From Mycolicibacterium neoaurum (lineage in GTDB: Bacteria; Actinomycetota; Actinomycetes; Mycobacteriales; Mycobacteriaceae): 64,000 bases of DNA. Positions 25,499 through 33,260 of this stretch are shown one piece after another. The notes under the pieces were generated by a model, which was not told the DNA's origin, searched no databases, and saw nothing but the letters and a program-made list of their open reading frames with translations. The first letter of the stretch is position 1. Each line of letters opens with the position of its first letter. A program made the translations under genes and the position numbers. Location of the stretch: positions 2,604,001 through 2,668,000 of the forward strand of contig NZ_JAQIIX010000002.1 of assembly GCF_036946495.1 (NCBI RefSeq), in the 5' to 3' direction.

Positions 25499-27252
25499 GC
25501 GGTCGGCGCCTTCTGACGGCCCCGGACCAGTCGCCCGGGCCGGGCCGCCGTCGGCACACCTTGCTCGGCGATGACATCCCCGGACACGATGGTCGCGACG
25601 TACCCCTCGGCGGCCTGGTCAAGTCGGCGACCGCCGGCGGGCAGATCCGCCTTTACCGTCGGGCGGTGCAACCGCATGGCGGCGGTGTCGAGGATGTTCA
25701 CGTCGGCCTTGTAGCCGACCGCGAGTCTGCCCCGATCGGCCATCCCGGCGATCCGCGCGGGTACCGATGTCAGCTCGCGGATCACCTGCGGCAACGGCAG
25801 TCGGCCGGTGGGCCGGTCGCGCACCCAGTGCGTCAACATGTAGGTGGGAAAGCTTGCGTCGCAGATCATCCCGTAATGCGCGCCACCGTCGCCGAGGCCG
25901 AGCACGATGTCATCTCGCTGGATCAGTTCGGCGACGGTGTCCAGCGAATGGTCGCGGAAGTTGGCCAGCGTCACCAGCAGCATGGCGTGCCCATCGTCGT
26001 CGAGCAGCCGGTCGTAGGCTTCTTCGAGCGGGTCGACACCGCGGGCCCTGGCCCGCGCGCCGATCGAATCCTGTGGCGAGGGTTCGTAATTGGGCGGATC
26101 GCCCAGTGGATACATGTAATCCCAGGCCTGGGCGGCGAACATCAAGGGGTGACCGTCGGATGCCGGTGTGTCGGTGAGGATGCGCGTCCGCACCTCAGGT
26201 GTGCGCATCAACGCGACCCGTTCGGCCAGCGGCAGATCGGCGATCTCCCGGTAGGACGGGTACATGACGAACGGATTGCCCGAGAGCTCCAGGCCCAGGA
26301 CCAGGCCGATGGGACGCGGGAAGATCTGGCCCGTGACCATGGGCTCGTCGGCGCCGGCCTCGGCATTGGCCTTCTCGACCATGCGCAGGGCATCGAGATG
26401 CAGCGGCGGGCCGGCGTTGCCGATGGCCAGGGTGAAGGTCACCGGCAGCCCGACCTCGGCGGCGACATCGAAGACGGCCTTCAGCGCACCCTCGTAGTCC
26501 CCGGCCATCAGGTCGGGCACGAACTGCAGGAGTCCGCCACCGGCATCGTCGACGCCACGGGCGATGGCCTCGATCTCGGCGTACTGCGCCTCATAACTCG
26601 GAATGGGTTGCCCGCCCGCGGTTTTGTGCAGCGTCAGCCGCGACGAGGCGAACCCGACGGCGCCGGCGCGGACGGCCTCCTCGGCCAGCTTGCGCATCAT
26701 GGCCAGATCCTCGGCGGTGGGGAGCTCACGGTCCACCCCGCGCCTGCCCATCACGTAGACCCGCAGCGGGGAGTGCGGTAGGAAGGCGGCCACGTCGATA
26801 TCGCGTGGTCGCGCATCAAGCGCGTCGAGGAACTCCGGGAAGGTCTCCCAGGTCCAGGGCAGGCCGTCGACCATGACCACGCCCGGGATGTCCTCGACGC
26901 CGGCCATGACGTCGACCAGCGTGTCGTGATCCTCGGGCCGGCAGGGTGCGAACCCGACGCCGCAGTTGCCCATGATCGCGGTGGTGACACCGTGCGCCGA
27001 CGACGGTGTCATGCGGTCACTCCAGATGGCCTGCCCGTCGTAATGGGTGTGCAGGTCGACGAATCCGGGCGTGACATGTAGTCCGGTGGCATCGATCTCG
27101 CGGTCGCCCGGGCCGTCGACGGCACCGATCGCGCGGATGACGCCGTCGGCGATGGCGATGTCCCCGACATAGGGCTCGCCGCCCAGCCCGTCGACGATGG
27201 TGCCGCCGCGGATGACCAGATCGAATGTCCTCGCGTCGCCCTCATGTGTCAT
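25495..27252 (-). CDS. amidohydrolase, N-acyl-D-amino-acid deacylase family
   Basis: A 585-residue metal-dependent hydrolase. Seen: LVIRGGTIVDGLGGEP (N-terminal composite domain), the metal-binding HxH in GFVDLHTHYDGQ (~residue 70), GNCGVGFAPC, GDGGAHYG near the C-terminus carrying the catalytic Asp, and the closing beta domain with VGYKADVNILD. The substrate may be an N-acylated amino acid or an amide. ATG 27252 has TACATT exactly six bases upstream, so the mRNA is probably leaderless. The stop overlaps the split-barrel gene. Confidence 0.88.
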   Translation of the reverse strand: MTHEGDARTFDLVIRGGTIVDGLGGEPYVGDIAIADGVIRAIGAVDGPGDREIDATGLHVTPGFVDLHTHYDGQAIWSDRMTPSSAHGVTTAIMGNCGVGFAPCRPEDHDTLVDVMAGVEDIPGVVMVDGLPWTWETFPEFLDALDARPRDIDVAAFLPHSPLRVYVMGRRGVDRELPTAEDLAMMRKLAEEAVRAGAVGFASSRLTLHKTAGGQPIPSYEAQYAEIEAIARGVDDAGGGLLQFVPDLMAGDYEGALKAVFDVAAEVGLPVTFTLAIGNAGPPLHLDALRMVEKANAEAGADEPMVTGQIFPRPIGLVLGLELSGNPFVMYPSYREIADLPLAERVALMRTPEVRTRILTDTPASDGHPLMFAAQAWDYMYPLGDPPNYEPSPQDSIGARARARGVDPLEEAYDRLLDDDGHAMLLVTLANFRDHSLDTVAELIQRDDIVLGLGDGGAHYGMICDASFPTYMLTHWVRDRPTGRLPLPQVIRELTSVPARIAGMADRGRLAVGYKADVNILDTAAMRLHRPTVKADLPAGGRRLDQAAEGYVATIVSGDVIAEQGVPTAARPGRLVRGRQKAPTA

Positions 27253-27274
27253 ACCTCGAATGTACGGTCACCTC
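27253..27274. promoter_or_regulatory. bidirectional leaderless promoter, -10 elements sharing one TA
   Basis: Minus strand -10 TACATT occupies 27259-27264 and is six bases before ATG 27252. Plus strand -10 TACGGT occupies 27263-27268 and is six bases before GTG 27275. The TA at 27263-27264 serves both. Predicted start sites are 23 bases apart and coincide with the two start codons. Confidence 0.7.
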
Positions 27275-27655
27275 GTGATAGATCACTTTGGAATCAACTG
27301 TGCGGATTGGGAGCGGTCGAAGGCCTTCTACGACAAGGTGCTCGGCGTGCTGGGGTTCACTCGGCAGATGGATTTCGATGTCGCGGTCGGCTACGGCGTG
27401 GAGGGCAAGCCCGACTTCTGGATTGCCGATATGAGCTCGGGGGAGGCGACCGGCCCCAACCGGGAGACGCATATCGCGTTCCAGGCAATCGATACCGACG
27501 CCGTGCGTGCGTTCTACGATGCGGCGTTGGAGGCCGGTGCTGAGTCGCTGCACGCGCCGCGGTTGTGGCCGGAGTATCACCCCGGCTATTTCGGGGCGTT
27601 CGTCCGCGATCCGGACGGCAACAACGTCGAGGCGGTGTTCCACGGGGCCGCTTAG
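27275..27655 (+). CDS. VOC-family (glyoxalase/dioxygenase fold) protein
   Basis: A 126-residue single-module VOC protein. Seen: IDHFGINCADWERSKAFYDK at the N-terminus and FGAFVRDPDGNNVEAVFHG at the C-terminus, with metal-ligand-type His and Glu. Members include glyoxalases, dioxygenases and antibiotic-resistance proteins; this one cannot be specified. GTG 27275 is selected because TACGGT stands six bases before it. ATG 27260 in the same frame would place the start within the promoter. Confidence 0.82.
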   Translation: MIDHFGINCADWERSKAFYDKVLGVLGFTRQMDFDVAVGYGVEGKPDFWIADMSSGEATGPNRETHIAFQAIDTDAVRAFYDAALEAGAESLHAPRLWPEYHPGYFGAFVRDPDGNNVEAVFHGAA

Positions 27656-27684
27656 GGCGGGCGTGCCCCGGGTACCTTCCCGGT

Positions 27685-28197
27685 ATGTCTGATGCTGCCA
27701 GGGAATTGCTGCGCGACGCCTTCACTCGGCTGATCGAGCATGTCGACGAGGTGACCGATGGGCTGTCCGACGAGGTGTCGTCCTGGCAGCCGGTCGCCGG
27801 CGCCAACAGCATCGCCTGGTTGGTGTGGCACAGCGCGCGAGGACAGGATCTGCAGGTGTGCGATATCGCCGGCACCGAGCAGATCTGGACCCGCGACGGG
27901 TGGCGGGAGAGGTTCGCGCTGGACCTGCCCGGCAACGACATGGGCTACGGGCACACGCCGGACGAGGTGGCCAAGGTGCGCGCGCCTGCCGATCTGCTCG
28001 CCGGCTATTACCACGCCGTGCACAAGATGAGCCTGGAGTACCTCGCGACCGTCGATGACGCCGAGTTGGCGCGCGTCGTCGACGATGGCTGGGACCCGCC
28101 GGTGACGGCGTCCGCCCGACTGGTGAGCATCGTCGACGACTGCGCACAGCATCTCGGGCAGGCGAAGTACATCCGTGGCACCCTCTGGCAGGACTGA
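27685..28197 (+). CDS. DinB/DUF664-family protein
   Basis: A 170-residue four-helix-bundle protein of the DinB/mycothiol-dependent enzyme superfamily. Seen: ELLRDAFTRLIEHVDEVTDG, then AWLVWHSARGQDLQV with a His ligand, and a C-terminal DDCAQHLGQAKYIRG with the last His. The three His positions fit a metal site. Many relatives are mycothiol-dependent transferases or isomerases, so a thiol-linked role is possible. Start ATG 27685 has TACCTT exactly six bases upstream (leaderless). Confidence 0.8.
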   Translation: MSDAARELLRDAFTRLIEHVDEVTDGLSDEVSSWQPVAGANSIAWLVWHSARGQDLQVCDIAGTEQIWTRDGWRERFALDLPGNDMGYGHTPDEVAKVRAPADLLAGYYHAVHKMSLEYLATVDDAELARVVDDGWDPPVTASARLVSIVDDCAQHLGQAKYIRGTLWQD

Positions 28198-28203
28198 CCG
28201 AAC

Positions 28204-28254
28204 TTGACAGGTGTCAACCCCGGTGCGAGATACGTCACAGCCCCGGTCTAGCAT
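28204..28254 (+). promoter_or_regulatory. palindromic operator candidate and leaderless promoter of the aldehyde dehydrogenase
   Basis: A perfect palindrome TTGACAGGTGTCAA (6-bp arms, 2-bp centre) lies at 28204-28217. The -10 element TAGCAT at 28249-28254 is exactly six bases before ATG 28261. The palindrome sits around -45 to -57 relative to the predicted start site, where an activator, or a repressor covering the upstream edge, could act. Confidence 0.5.
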
Positions 28255-28260
28255 GTGGCT

Positions 28261-29772
28261 ATGACTGCAACAGCAGACCGTTCCGACGTGTCGACCATCC
28301 TGAATCCAGCAACCGGTGCGGTAGCGGGCCAGGTGCGTTGGACCAGTCCCGCCGACGTGCCCCAGATCGCCGCCGGCCTGCGTGAAGCCCAGCAGGGCTG
28401 GGAGGCGCGCGGCGCCAAGGGGCGGGCCAAGGTGCTGGCTCGCTATGCCGTGTGGCTCGACGAGCACCGTGACGAAATCGAGCGGCTGCTGATTGCCGAG
28501 ACCGGCAAATCGACCACCGATGCCGCCCAGGAAGTGCTGCTGATCAGCATCATCCTGTCCTACTACATCAAGACGGTGGAGAAGGCGATGGCGCCCGATC
28601 CCCGCCCCGCGCCCCTGCCCTTCCTGTCGGTGAAGAAGATCGCCGTCCACTACCGGCCCCGGCCGGTCGTCGGCATCATCGCGCCATGGAACTACCCGGT
28701 CGCGAACGCTCTGATGGACGCGGTCGGCGCGCTGGCCGCCGGTTGTGCGGTCCTGCTCAAGCCCTCCGAGCGCACGCCGCTGACCGCCGAGGTGCTGCTG
28801 CGCGGCTGGATCGACTGTGGCGCCCCCGAGGTGCTGGCGCTGGCCCAGGGCGCCCGTGAGGTTGCCGAAGCGGTGATCGACTCCTCGGACTACATACAGT
28901 TCACCGGTTCGAGCGCCACCGGCGTCAAGGTGATGGAGCGGGCCGCCCGCAGGCTGACCCCGGTCAGCCTGGAACTCGGCGGCAAGGATCCGATGATCGT
29001 CCTCGATGACGCCGATATCCCGCTGGCCGCCAATGCCGCGGTGTGGGGGGCGATGTTCAACGCCGGGCAGACCTGCGTCTCGGTGGAGCGGGTGTACGTC
29101 ATGGACTCCGTCTACGACCAGTTCGTCGCGGCGGTCGTCAAGGCCGTCGACAACCTGAAGATGGGTGCCGGCGCCGGATTCGATTTCGGTGCCCTGATCG
29201 ACGAGTCGCAGGTCGCCGTCACCGCGCGCCACGTCGAGGACGCGCTGGCCAAGGGCGCCAAGGCGCTCACCGGTGGCAAGCGCCCCGAGGGCGCGGGCAG
29301 CTTCTACCCGCCGACGGTGCTCGTCGACGTCGATCATTCGATGCTGTGCATGTCCGAGGAGACCTTCGGGCCGACACTGCCGATCATGAAGGTGTCCTCG
29401 GTCGGCGAGGCGGTCCGGCTGGCAAACGACAGCCCCTACGGGCTGAGCGCCTCGGTGTTCTCCAAGGATGTCGAGCGGGCCAAGGATGTCGCCGTCCAGC
29501 TGGAATGCGGTGCGGTCAACGTCAACGACGTGATCTCCAACCTGATGTTGCCGACCGCCCCGATGGGTGGCTGGAAGACCTCGGGAATCGGCGCGCGATT
29601 CGGCGGTCTCGACGGAGTGCGCAAGTTCTGCCGTCAGGAGACGGTGGTCGTGCCGCGCACCGCGGCGGGGGCGGGCAGCAACTACTACAACCACACCGTC
29701 AAGGCGCTGGCCCGCGGCAACAAGCTGATGACCAAGTTCGCCCAGATCCGTCCGCGCCGCGAAGCCAAGTAA
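28261..29772 (+). CDS. NAD(P)-dependent aldehyde dehydrogenase (succinate-semialdehyde-dehydrogenase-like)
   Basis: A 503-residue cytosolic aldehyde dehydrogenase. Seen: VVGIIAPWNYPVANAL, FTGSSATGVKVM (cofactor loop), catalytic Glu in LELGGKDP and catalytic Cys in NAGQTCVSVERVYV, then EETFGPTLPI. It resembles the GabD2-like group; the actual aldehyde is unknown. ATG 28261 is set by the leaderless -10 at 28249-28254, two codons inside an alternative GTG. A hairpin terminator follows. It is not the Rv0458-type dehydrogenase usually paired with the DUF779 protein found at 35293. Confidence 0.88.
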   Translation: MTATADRSDVSTILNPATGAVAGQVRWTSPADVPQIAAGLREAQQGWEARGAKGRAKVLARYAVWLDEHRDEIERLLIAETGKSTTDAAQEVLLISIILSYYIKTVEKAMAPDPRPAPLPFLSVKKIAVHYRPRPVVGIIAPWNYPVANALMDAVGALAAGCAVLLKPSERTPLTAEVLLRGWIDCGAPEVLALAQGAREVAEAVIDSSDYIQFTGSSATGVKVMERAARRLTPVSLELGGKDPMIVLDDADIPLAANAAVWGAMFNAGQTCVSVERVYVMDSVYDQFVAAVVKAVDNLKMGAGAGFDFGALIDESQVAVTARHVEDALAKGAKALTGGKRPEGAGSFYPPTVLVDVDHSMLCMSEETFGPTLPIMKVSSVGEAVRLANDSPYGLSASVFSKDVERAKDVAVQLECGAVNVNDVISNLMLPTAPMGGWKTSGIGARFGGLDGVRKFCRQETVVVPRTAAGAGSNYYNHTVKALARGNKLMTKFAQIRPRREAK

Positions 29773-29785
29773 TACCCCTGCTGTT

Positions 29786-29818
29786 CACCCGGACGTCACC
29801 GTCGCGTACGTCCGGGTG
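29786..29818 (+). terminator. hairpin terminator after the aldehyde dehydrogenase
   Basis: CACCCGGACGT and ACGTCCGGGTG form a perfect 11-bp stem with an 11-base loop, 13 bases after the stop codon. There is no T tract, as is common for intrinsic terminators in mycobacteria. Confidence 0.7.
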
Positions 29819-29832
29819 GATAGCTTCGGTCG

Positions 29833-30690
29833 GTGACTCTAGATGCCGCCGGCTACGCCGTCCGCGACGATGACGACGACGATCCCGAATTGGTGCTGTT
29901 GCCCAGCGGAGACGTCGTCGACACCTGGCGGGAGAACTATCCCTACGACGAGCGGATGAACCGCGCCGAGTACGAGGAGCAGAAGCGGCTGCTGCAGATC
30001 GAACTGCTGAAGCTGCAGAAGTGGAGCCAGGCCAACGGCCTACGGCACGTCATCGTCTTCGAGGGCCGCGACGCCGCGGGCAAGGGCGGCACCATCAAGC
30101 GGTTCATGGAACATCTCAACCCGCGTGGTGCCCGGGTGGTCGCCTTGGAGAAGCCCACCGAGAAGGAACGTACGCAGTGGTACTTCCAGCGCTACGTGCA
30201 GCATCTGCCGGCCGCCGGTGAGATCGTGCTCTTCGACCGGTCATGGTACAACCGGGCCGGTGTCGAACGGGTGATGGGCTACTGCACACCCAAGCAGCAT
30301 GCGGAGTTCATCCGCCAGACCCCGCTGTTCGAGCAGATGCTGGTCAACGACGGCATCAGCCTGACCAAGCTGTGGTTCTCGGTGACCCAGAACGAGCAGC
30401 GCACGCGGTTCACCATCCGCCAGGTCGACCCGGTCCGGCAGTGGAAGCTCTCCCCGACCGACCTGGCGTCGCTGGACAAATGGGGCGACTACACCGCGGC
30501 CAAGGAGGACATGTTCTCCTGGACCGACACCGAGACCGCACCGTGGACCGTGGTGAAAAGTAACGACAAGAAACGCGCCAGGATCAACGCGATGCGCCAT
30601 GTCCTGAGTAAGTTCGACTACGACAACAAGGACTACGAGGTGGTCGGCAGGCCCGATCCGCTGATCGTGGGACGCGCGCTATCGGATTGA
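29833..30690 (+). CDS. ppk2: polyphosphate kinase 2, class I type
   Basis: A 285-residue cytosolic kinase that transfers phosphate between polyphosphate and nucleoside diphosphates. Walker A is GRDAAGKGG (~residue 79), Walker B is VLFDRSWYNRAGVERVMGYC, and the lid carries TRFTIRQVDPVRQWKLSP. The FDRSWYNR form matches the Rv3232c-like class I enzymes. GTG 29833 has TAGCTT exactly six bases before it. A membrane protein gene follows after 16 bases. A second, different PPK2 lies at 46948. Confidence 0.92.
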   Translation: MTLDAAGYAVRDDDDDDPELVLLPSGDVVDTWRENYPYDERMNRAEYEEQKRLLQIELLKLQKWSQANGLRHVIVFEGRDAAGKGGTIKRFMEHLNPRGARVVALEKPTEKERTQWYFQRYVQHLPAAGEIVLFDRSWYNRAGVERVMGYCTPKQHAEFIRQTPLFEQMLVNDGISLTKLWFSVTQNEQRTRFTIRQVDPVRQWKLSPTDLASLDKWGDYTAAKEDMFSWTDTETAPWTVVKSNDKKRARINAMRHVLSKFDYDNKDYEVVGRPDPLIVGRALSD

Positions 30691-30706
30691 TGATGAAAGG
30701 GGCGGC

Positions 30707-31564
30707 ATGCGTTCTCTGCTGGCCGCTCTGCTCTGGCTCGTGACCACGGCGCTGCTTGCCGTCACGCTGCCGGCGTTGTGGGCCCAGCAGCACGTCGTCA
30801 GCGAGGATGGCTATGCCGACCTTGCGGCCTCGGCGGCCAAGGACCGCGCCCTGCAGCAGCCGATGGCCGCGGAGCTCACCGACCGGATCACGGCTGCCAC
30901 CGGAACCTCGGGCACCCAAGCGACCCTGATCGGCGCCGCCGCCAACGGCTACACCTCCAGCGATGTGTTCCCCGGACAGTTCGGCGCGATCAACCGGGTC
31001 GCGCACCGCTGGTTGTTCACCAATGACGCGCAGGGTCAGTGGGAGGTGGACCTGTCCCCGATGCTGGATGACGGTTCGATCCGCCAGACGCTGGCCGATT
31101 TCGGTGCACAGCCGCCGCAGGATCTGCAGGTCGCGATCACCGAGGACGCCGCAGGCGGGCTGCGTCCCGGACAGCTTCGCCCCGCTGCGGTGTGGGGTCC
31201 GTGGGCGAGCATCGGGGTGGCGGTGCTGACCGGTGTGTTCGCGTTGCTGACGCTGGCCGCATCGCGTCGGCGCGGCAAGATGCTTGGGGCGCTCGGGGTT
31301 TCGGGCCTTCTTGTCGGTGCGGCCGGGTGGGCGGGGATCGAGATCGGCCGCCGTTACGTCGACGGCGCGCTGGGCCGCACCACCGGCAATATCCGCGAGA
31401 TCGCCGAGGTCATGGTCGAGCACGCCATCTCCAGCATGCACGTCTGGCTCAATCTCACGCTGACCATCAGCGGCGGCGCCGTGATCATCGGCGTCATCGT
31501 GTCCCTGCTCAGCGGGCTCGGTGCAGCTCGTCGGGAAGAGGTGCCGGTCAACCGGAAACGGTGA
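30707..31564 (+). CDS. hypothetical membrane protein
   Basis: A 285-residue protein not recognised by name. An N-terminal hydrophobic segment (residues ~4-26) is followed by ~130 residues predicted outside the membrane, then three membrane segments near 163-182, 194-212 and 250-273, and a short basic tail. It is in an operon with PPK2 (16-base gap). It meets the acyltransferase gene tail to tail, three bases apart. Confidence 0.7.
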   Translation: MRSLLAALLWLVTTALLAVTLPALWAQQHVVSEDGYADLAASAAKDRALQQPMAAELTDRITAATGTSGTQATLIGAAANGYTSSDVFPGQFGAINRVAHRWLFTNDAQGQWEVDLSPMLDDGSIRQTLADFGAQPPQDLQVAITEDAAGGLRPGQLRPAAVWGPWASIGVAVLTGVFALLTLAASRRRGKMLGALGVSGLLVGAAGWAGIEIGRRYVDGALGRTTGNIREIAEVMVEHAISSMHVWLNLTLTISGGAVIIGVIVSLLSGLGAARREEVPVNRKR

Positions 31565-31567
31565 CGC

Positions 31568-32995
31568 TCACCGGCGTCCACGGGGAGGCACCCGCTTGCC
31601 CGGTCGTGGTTCGGCCAGACCGGCGCCGACCTCCAGGTCGTAGAGCGCCGGTTCGATCAGATCGGCCATCTTGTGGATGTCCGCCGCCACCTCCGGGGTG
31701 GTGATGAACCCGAAATCGACCGAGTCGCAATAGCTGAAGCACGTGATGTTGAGCGCCACGTCGAACAGCAACGGCCCCAGCGGCATCAGACTCTCCACCT
31801 TCGCTCCCGCCAGATAGAGCGGAAACGGCGGCCCGGGCACATTGCTGATCACGACGTTCATCGGTGCGATCGAACTGCCGATCCCGCTGGCCGCATACGC
31901 CCGTGATGCCAGTGCCAACAGGCCGGGCGGCGTCGTCTCGGTGTAGCCCATGATCTGGTTGGCGGTCAGCGCCTTGGCCATCTCCTTGGCACCCTGGGTG
32001 TAGGCGTAGATCTTCTTGATACGTTCGGCCGGATCGGCGATATCGCTGGCCAGGACGACGGTCATCGCCGACACCTGGTTGCCGACGGCGTTGTCGGCAT
32101 CGGTGCGGGTGGACACCGGTACCTGGGACACCAGCGACTTGTCCGGCAGTTCGTCGCGCTCCTTGAGATAGTCGCGCATGGCGCCGGAGACCAGCGCGAG
32201 GACGACATCGTTGAGCTTGACCCCGTAGGCCTCCTTGACCTTCTTCACCCGGTCCAGCGGCACCCGGGCCCCGGCCACCCGGCGATGCGGTGAGATCGGG
32301 GCGTTGAAACGTACTGTCGGAGAATCGAAATAGCGTGGCGGCTTGTTGTCGATGTTGCGGACCGCGATCTGTTGGCGCACGGTCTGCTCGACGAGGCGGG
32401 CGATCCGGTACGGGGTCTTGACGCCGATGTTGATCAGACCGTTGATCAGCTGTAGCTCGGGTCGCGGCAGTCTCTTGCCGACCAGGGAACGATCCACGTC
32501 GACAGCCGGCGGGCGGGGCTCGGGCGTGACGTCGAACAGGATCTCGGTCAGACCCGCACCGGAGACGCCGTCGACGACGGCGTGATGCATCTTGGTGATG
32601 ATCGCGACACGGCCGTCCCGCAGACCCTCGATCCACCAGAGCTCCCACAGCGGCTTGGACCGGTCGAGCTTGTAGGACATCAGCCGGCCGGCGAGCTCGT
32701 CGAATTCCTTGCGGCCACCGGGTGCGGGCACCGCAATCCGCCGGATGTGGAAATCGATGTCCAGTTCGTCGTCCTCGACAAACCACGGCCGGTCCAATCC
32801 CATCGGGGAGCCGGTCACCCGCCACCGCAGCTGCGGCAACTCTGGCAACCGGCTGGCAACCAGATCGCGGACCCTCTCGAAGGTGAAATCCGGTGCGTCC
32901 GTGGGATCGCACACCGCACAGGCGCCGATATGCATATGCCAACCGTTGGTTTCAGCGAACCAGAAGGCTGCATCGACGCTGGATAGCCGGCTCAT
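31568..32995 (-). CDS. wax ester synthase/diacylglycerol acyltransferase (WS/DGAT)
   Basis: A 475-residue acyltransferase making triacylglycerol or wax esters from acyl-CoA. The condensation-type active-site motif HHAVVDG is present near residue 135. The N-terminus MSRLSSVDAAFWFAE and the internal NVVISNVPGPPFPLYL are typical of mycobacterial Tgs proteins. Start ATG 32995 is preferred because TACGCT lies seven bases before it. An ATG two codons upstream (33001) is possible but would leave one base to that -10. Confidence 0.93.
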   Translation of the reverse strand: MSRLSSVDAAFWFAETNGWHMHIGACAVCDPTDAPDFTFERVRDLVASRLPELPQLRWRVTGSPMGLDRPWFVEDDELDIDFHIRRIAVPAPGGRKEFDELAGRLMSYKLDRSKPLWELWWIEGLRDGRVAIITKMHHAVVDGVSGAGLTEILFDVTPEPRPPAVDVDRSLVGKRLPRPELQLINGLINIGVKTPYRIARLVEQTVRQQIAVRNIDNKPPRYFDSPTVRFNAPISPHRRVAGARVPLDRVKKVKEAYGVKLNDVVLALVSGAMRDYLKERDELPDKSLVSQVPVSTRTDADNAVGNQVSAMTVVLASDIADPAERIKKIYAYTQGAKEMAKALTANQIMGYTETTPPGLLALASRAYAASGIGSSIAPMNVVISNVPGPPFPLYLAGAKVESLMPLGPLLFDVALNITCFSYCDSVDFGFITTPEVAADIHKMADLIEPALYDLEVGAGLAEPRPGKRVPPRGRR

Positions 32996-33034
32996 GGGCA
33001 TCAGCGTACGGAAGCGCTGCGCTGCGCGGATACG

Positions 33035-33250
33035 TTATGCGCCAGAGCGGCGGGTGATTGCCTCGGTGATCCCGAGCGCGATGAGGATGTCAGCGACCGT
33101 GACGAACAACCCGGCCCAGTACATCCACTTGATCGTCGCATCGGGTTGGGCGGCGAAGTAGACGAACAGAAAGATCGGCCCGACGATGCCACACACCAGC
33201 GTCATCGACTGGATGACGAGGTAGCGCTTGAACACCGTGAGCCCGGACAT
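33035..33250 (-). CDS. small two-helix membrane protein
   Basis: A 71-residue protein of unknown function with two hydrophobic helices (about residues 14-33 and 41-61) and a basic tail. ATG 33250 lies 10 bases after the TAG stop of the peptidase gene. That TAG forms part of a -10 element TAGGCT seven bases before the start. It ends 33 bases before the acyltransferase start on the same strand. Confidence 0.7.
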   Translation of the reverse strand: MSGLTVFKRYLVIQSMTLVCGIVGPIFLFVYFAAQPDATIKWMYWAGLFVTVADILIALGITEAITRRSGA

Positions 33251-33260
33251 CGGCGTCAGC

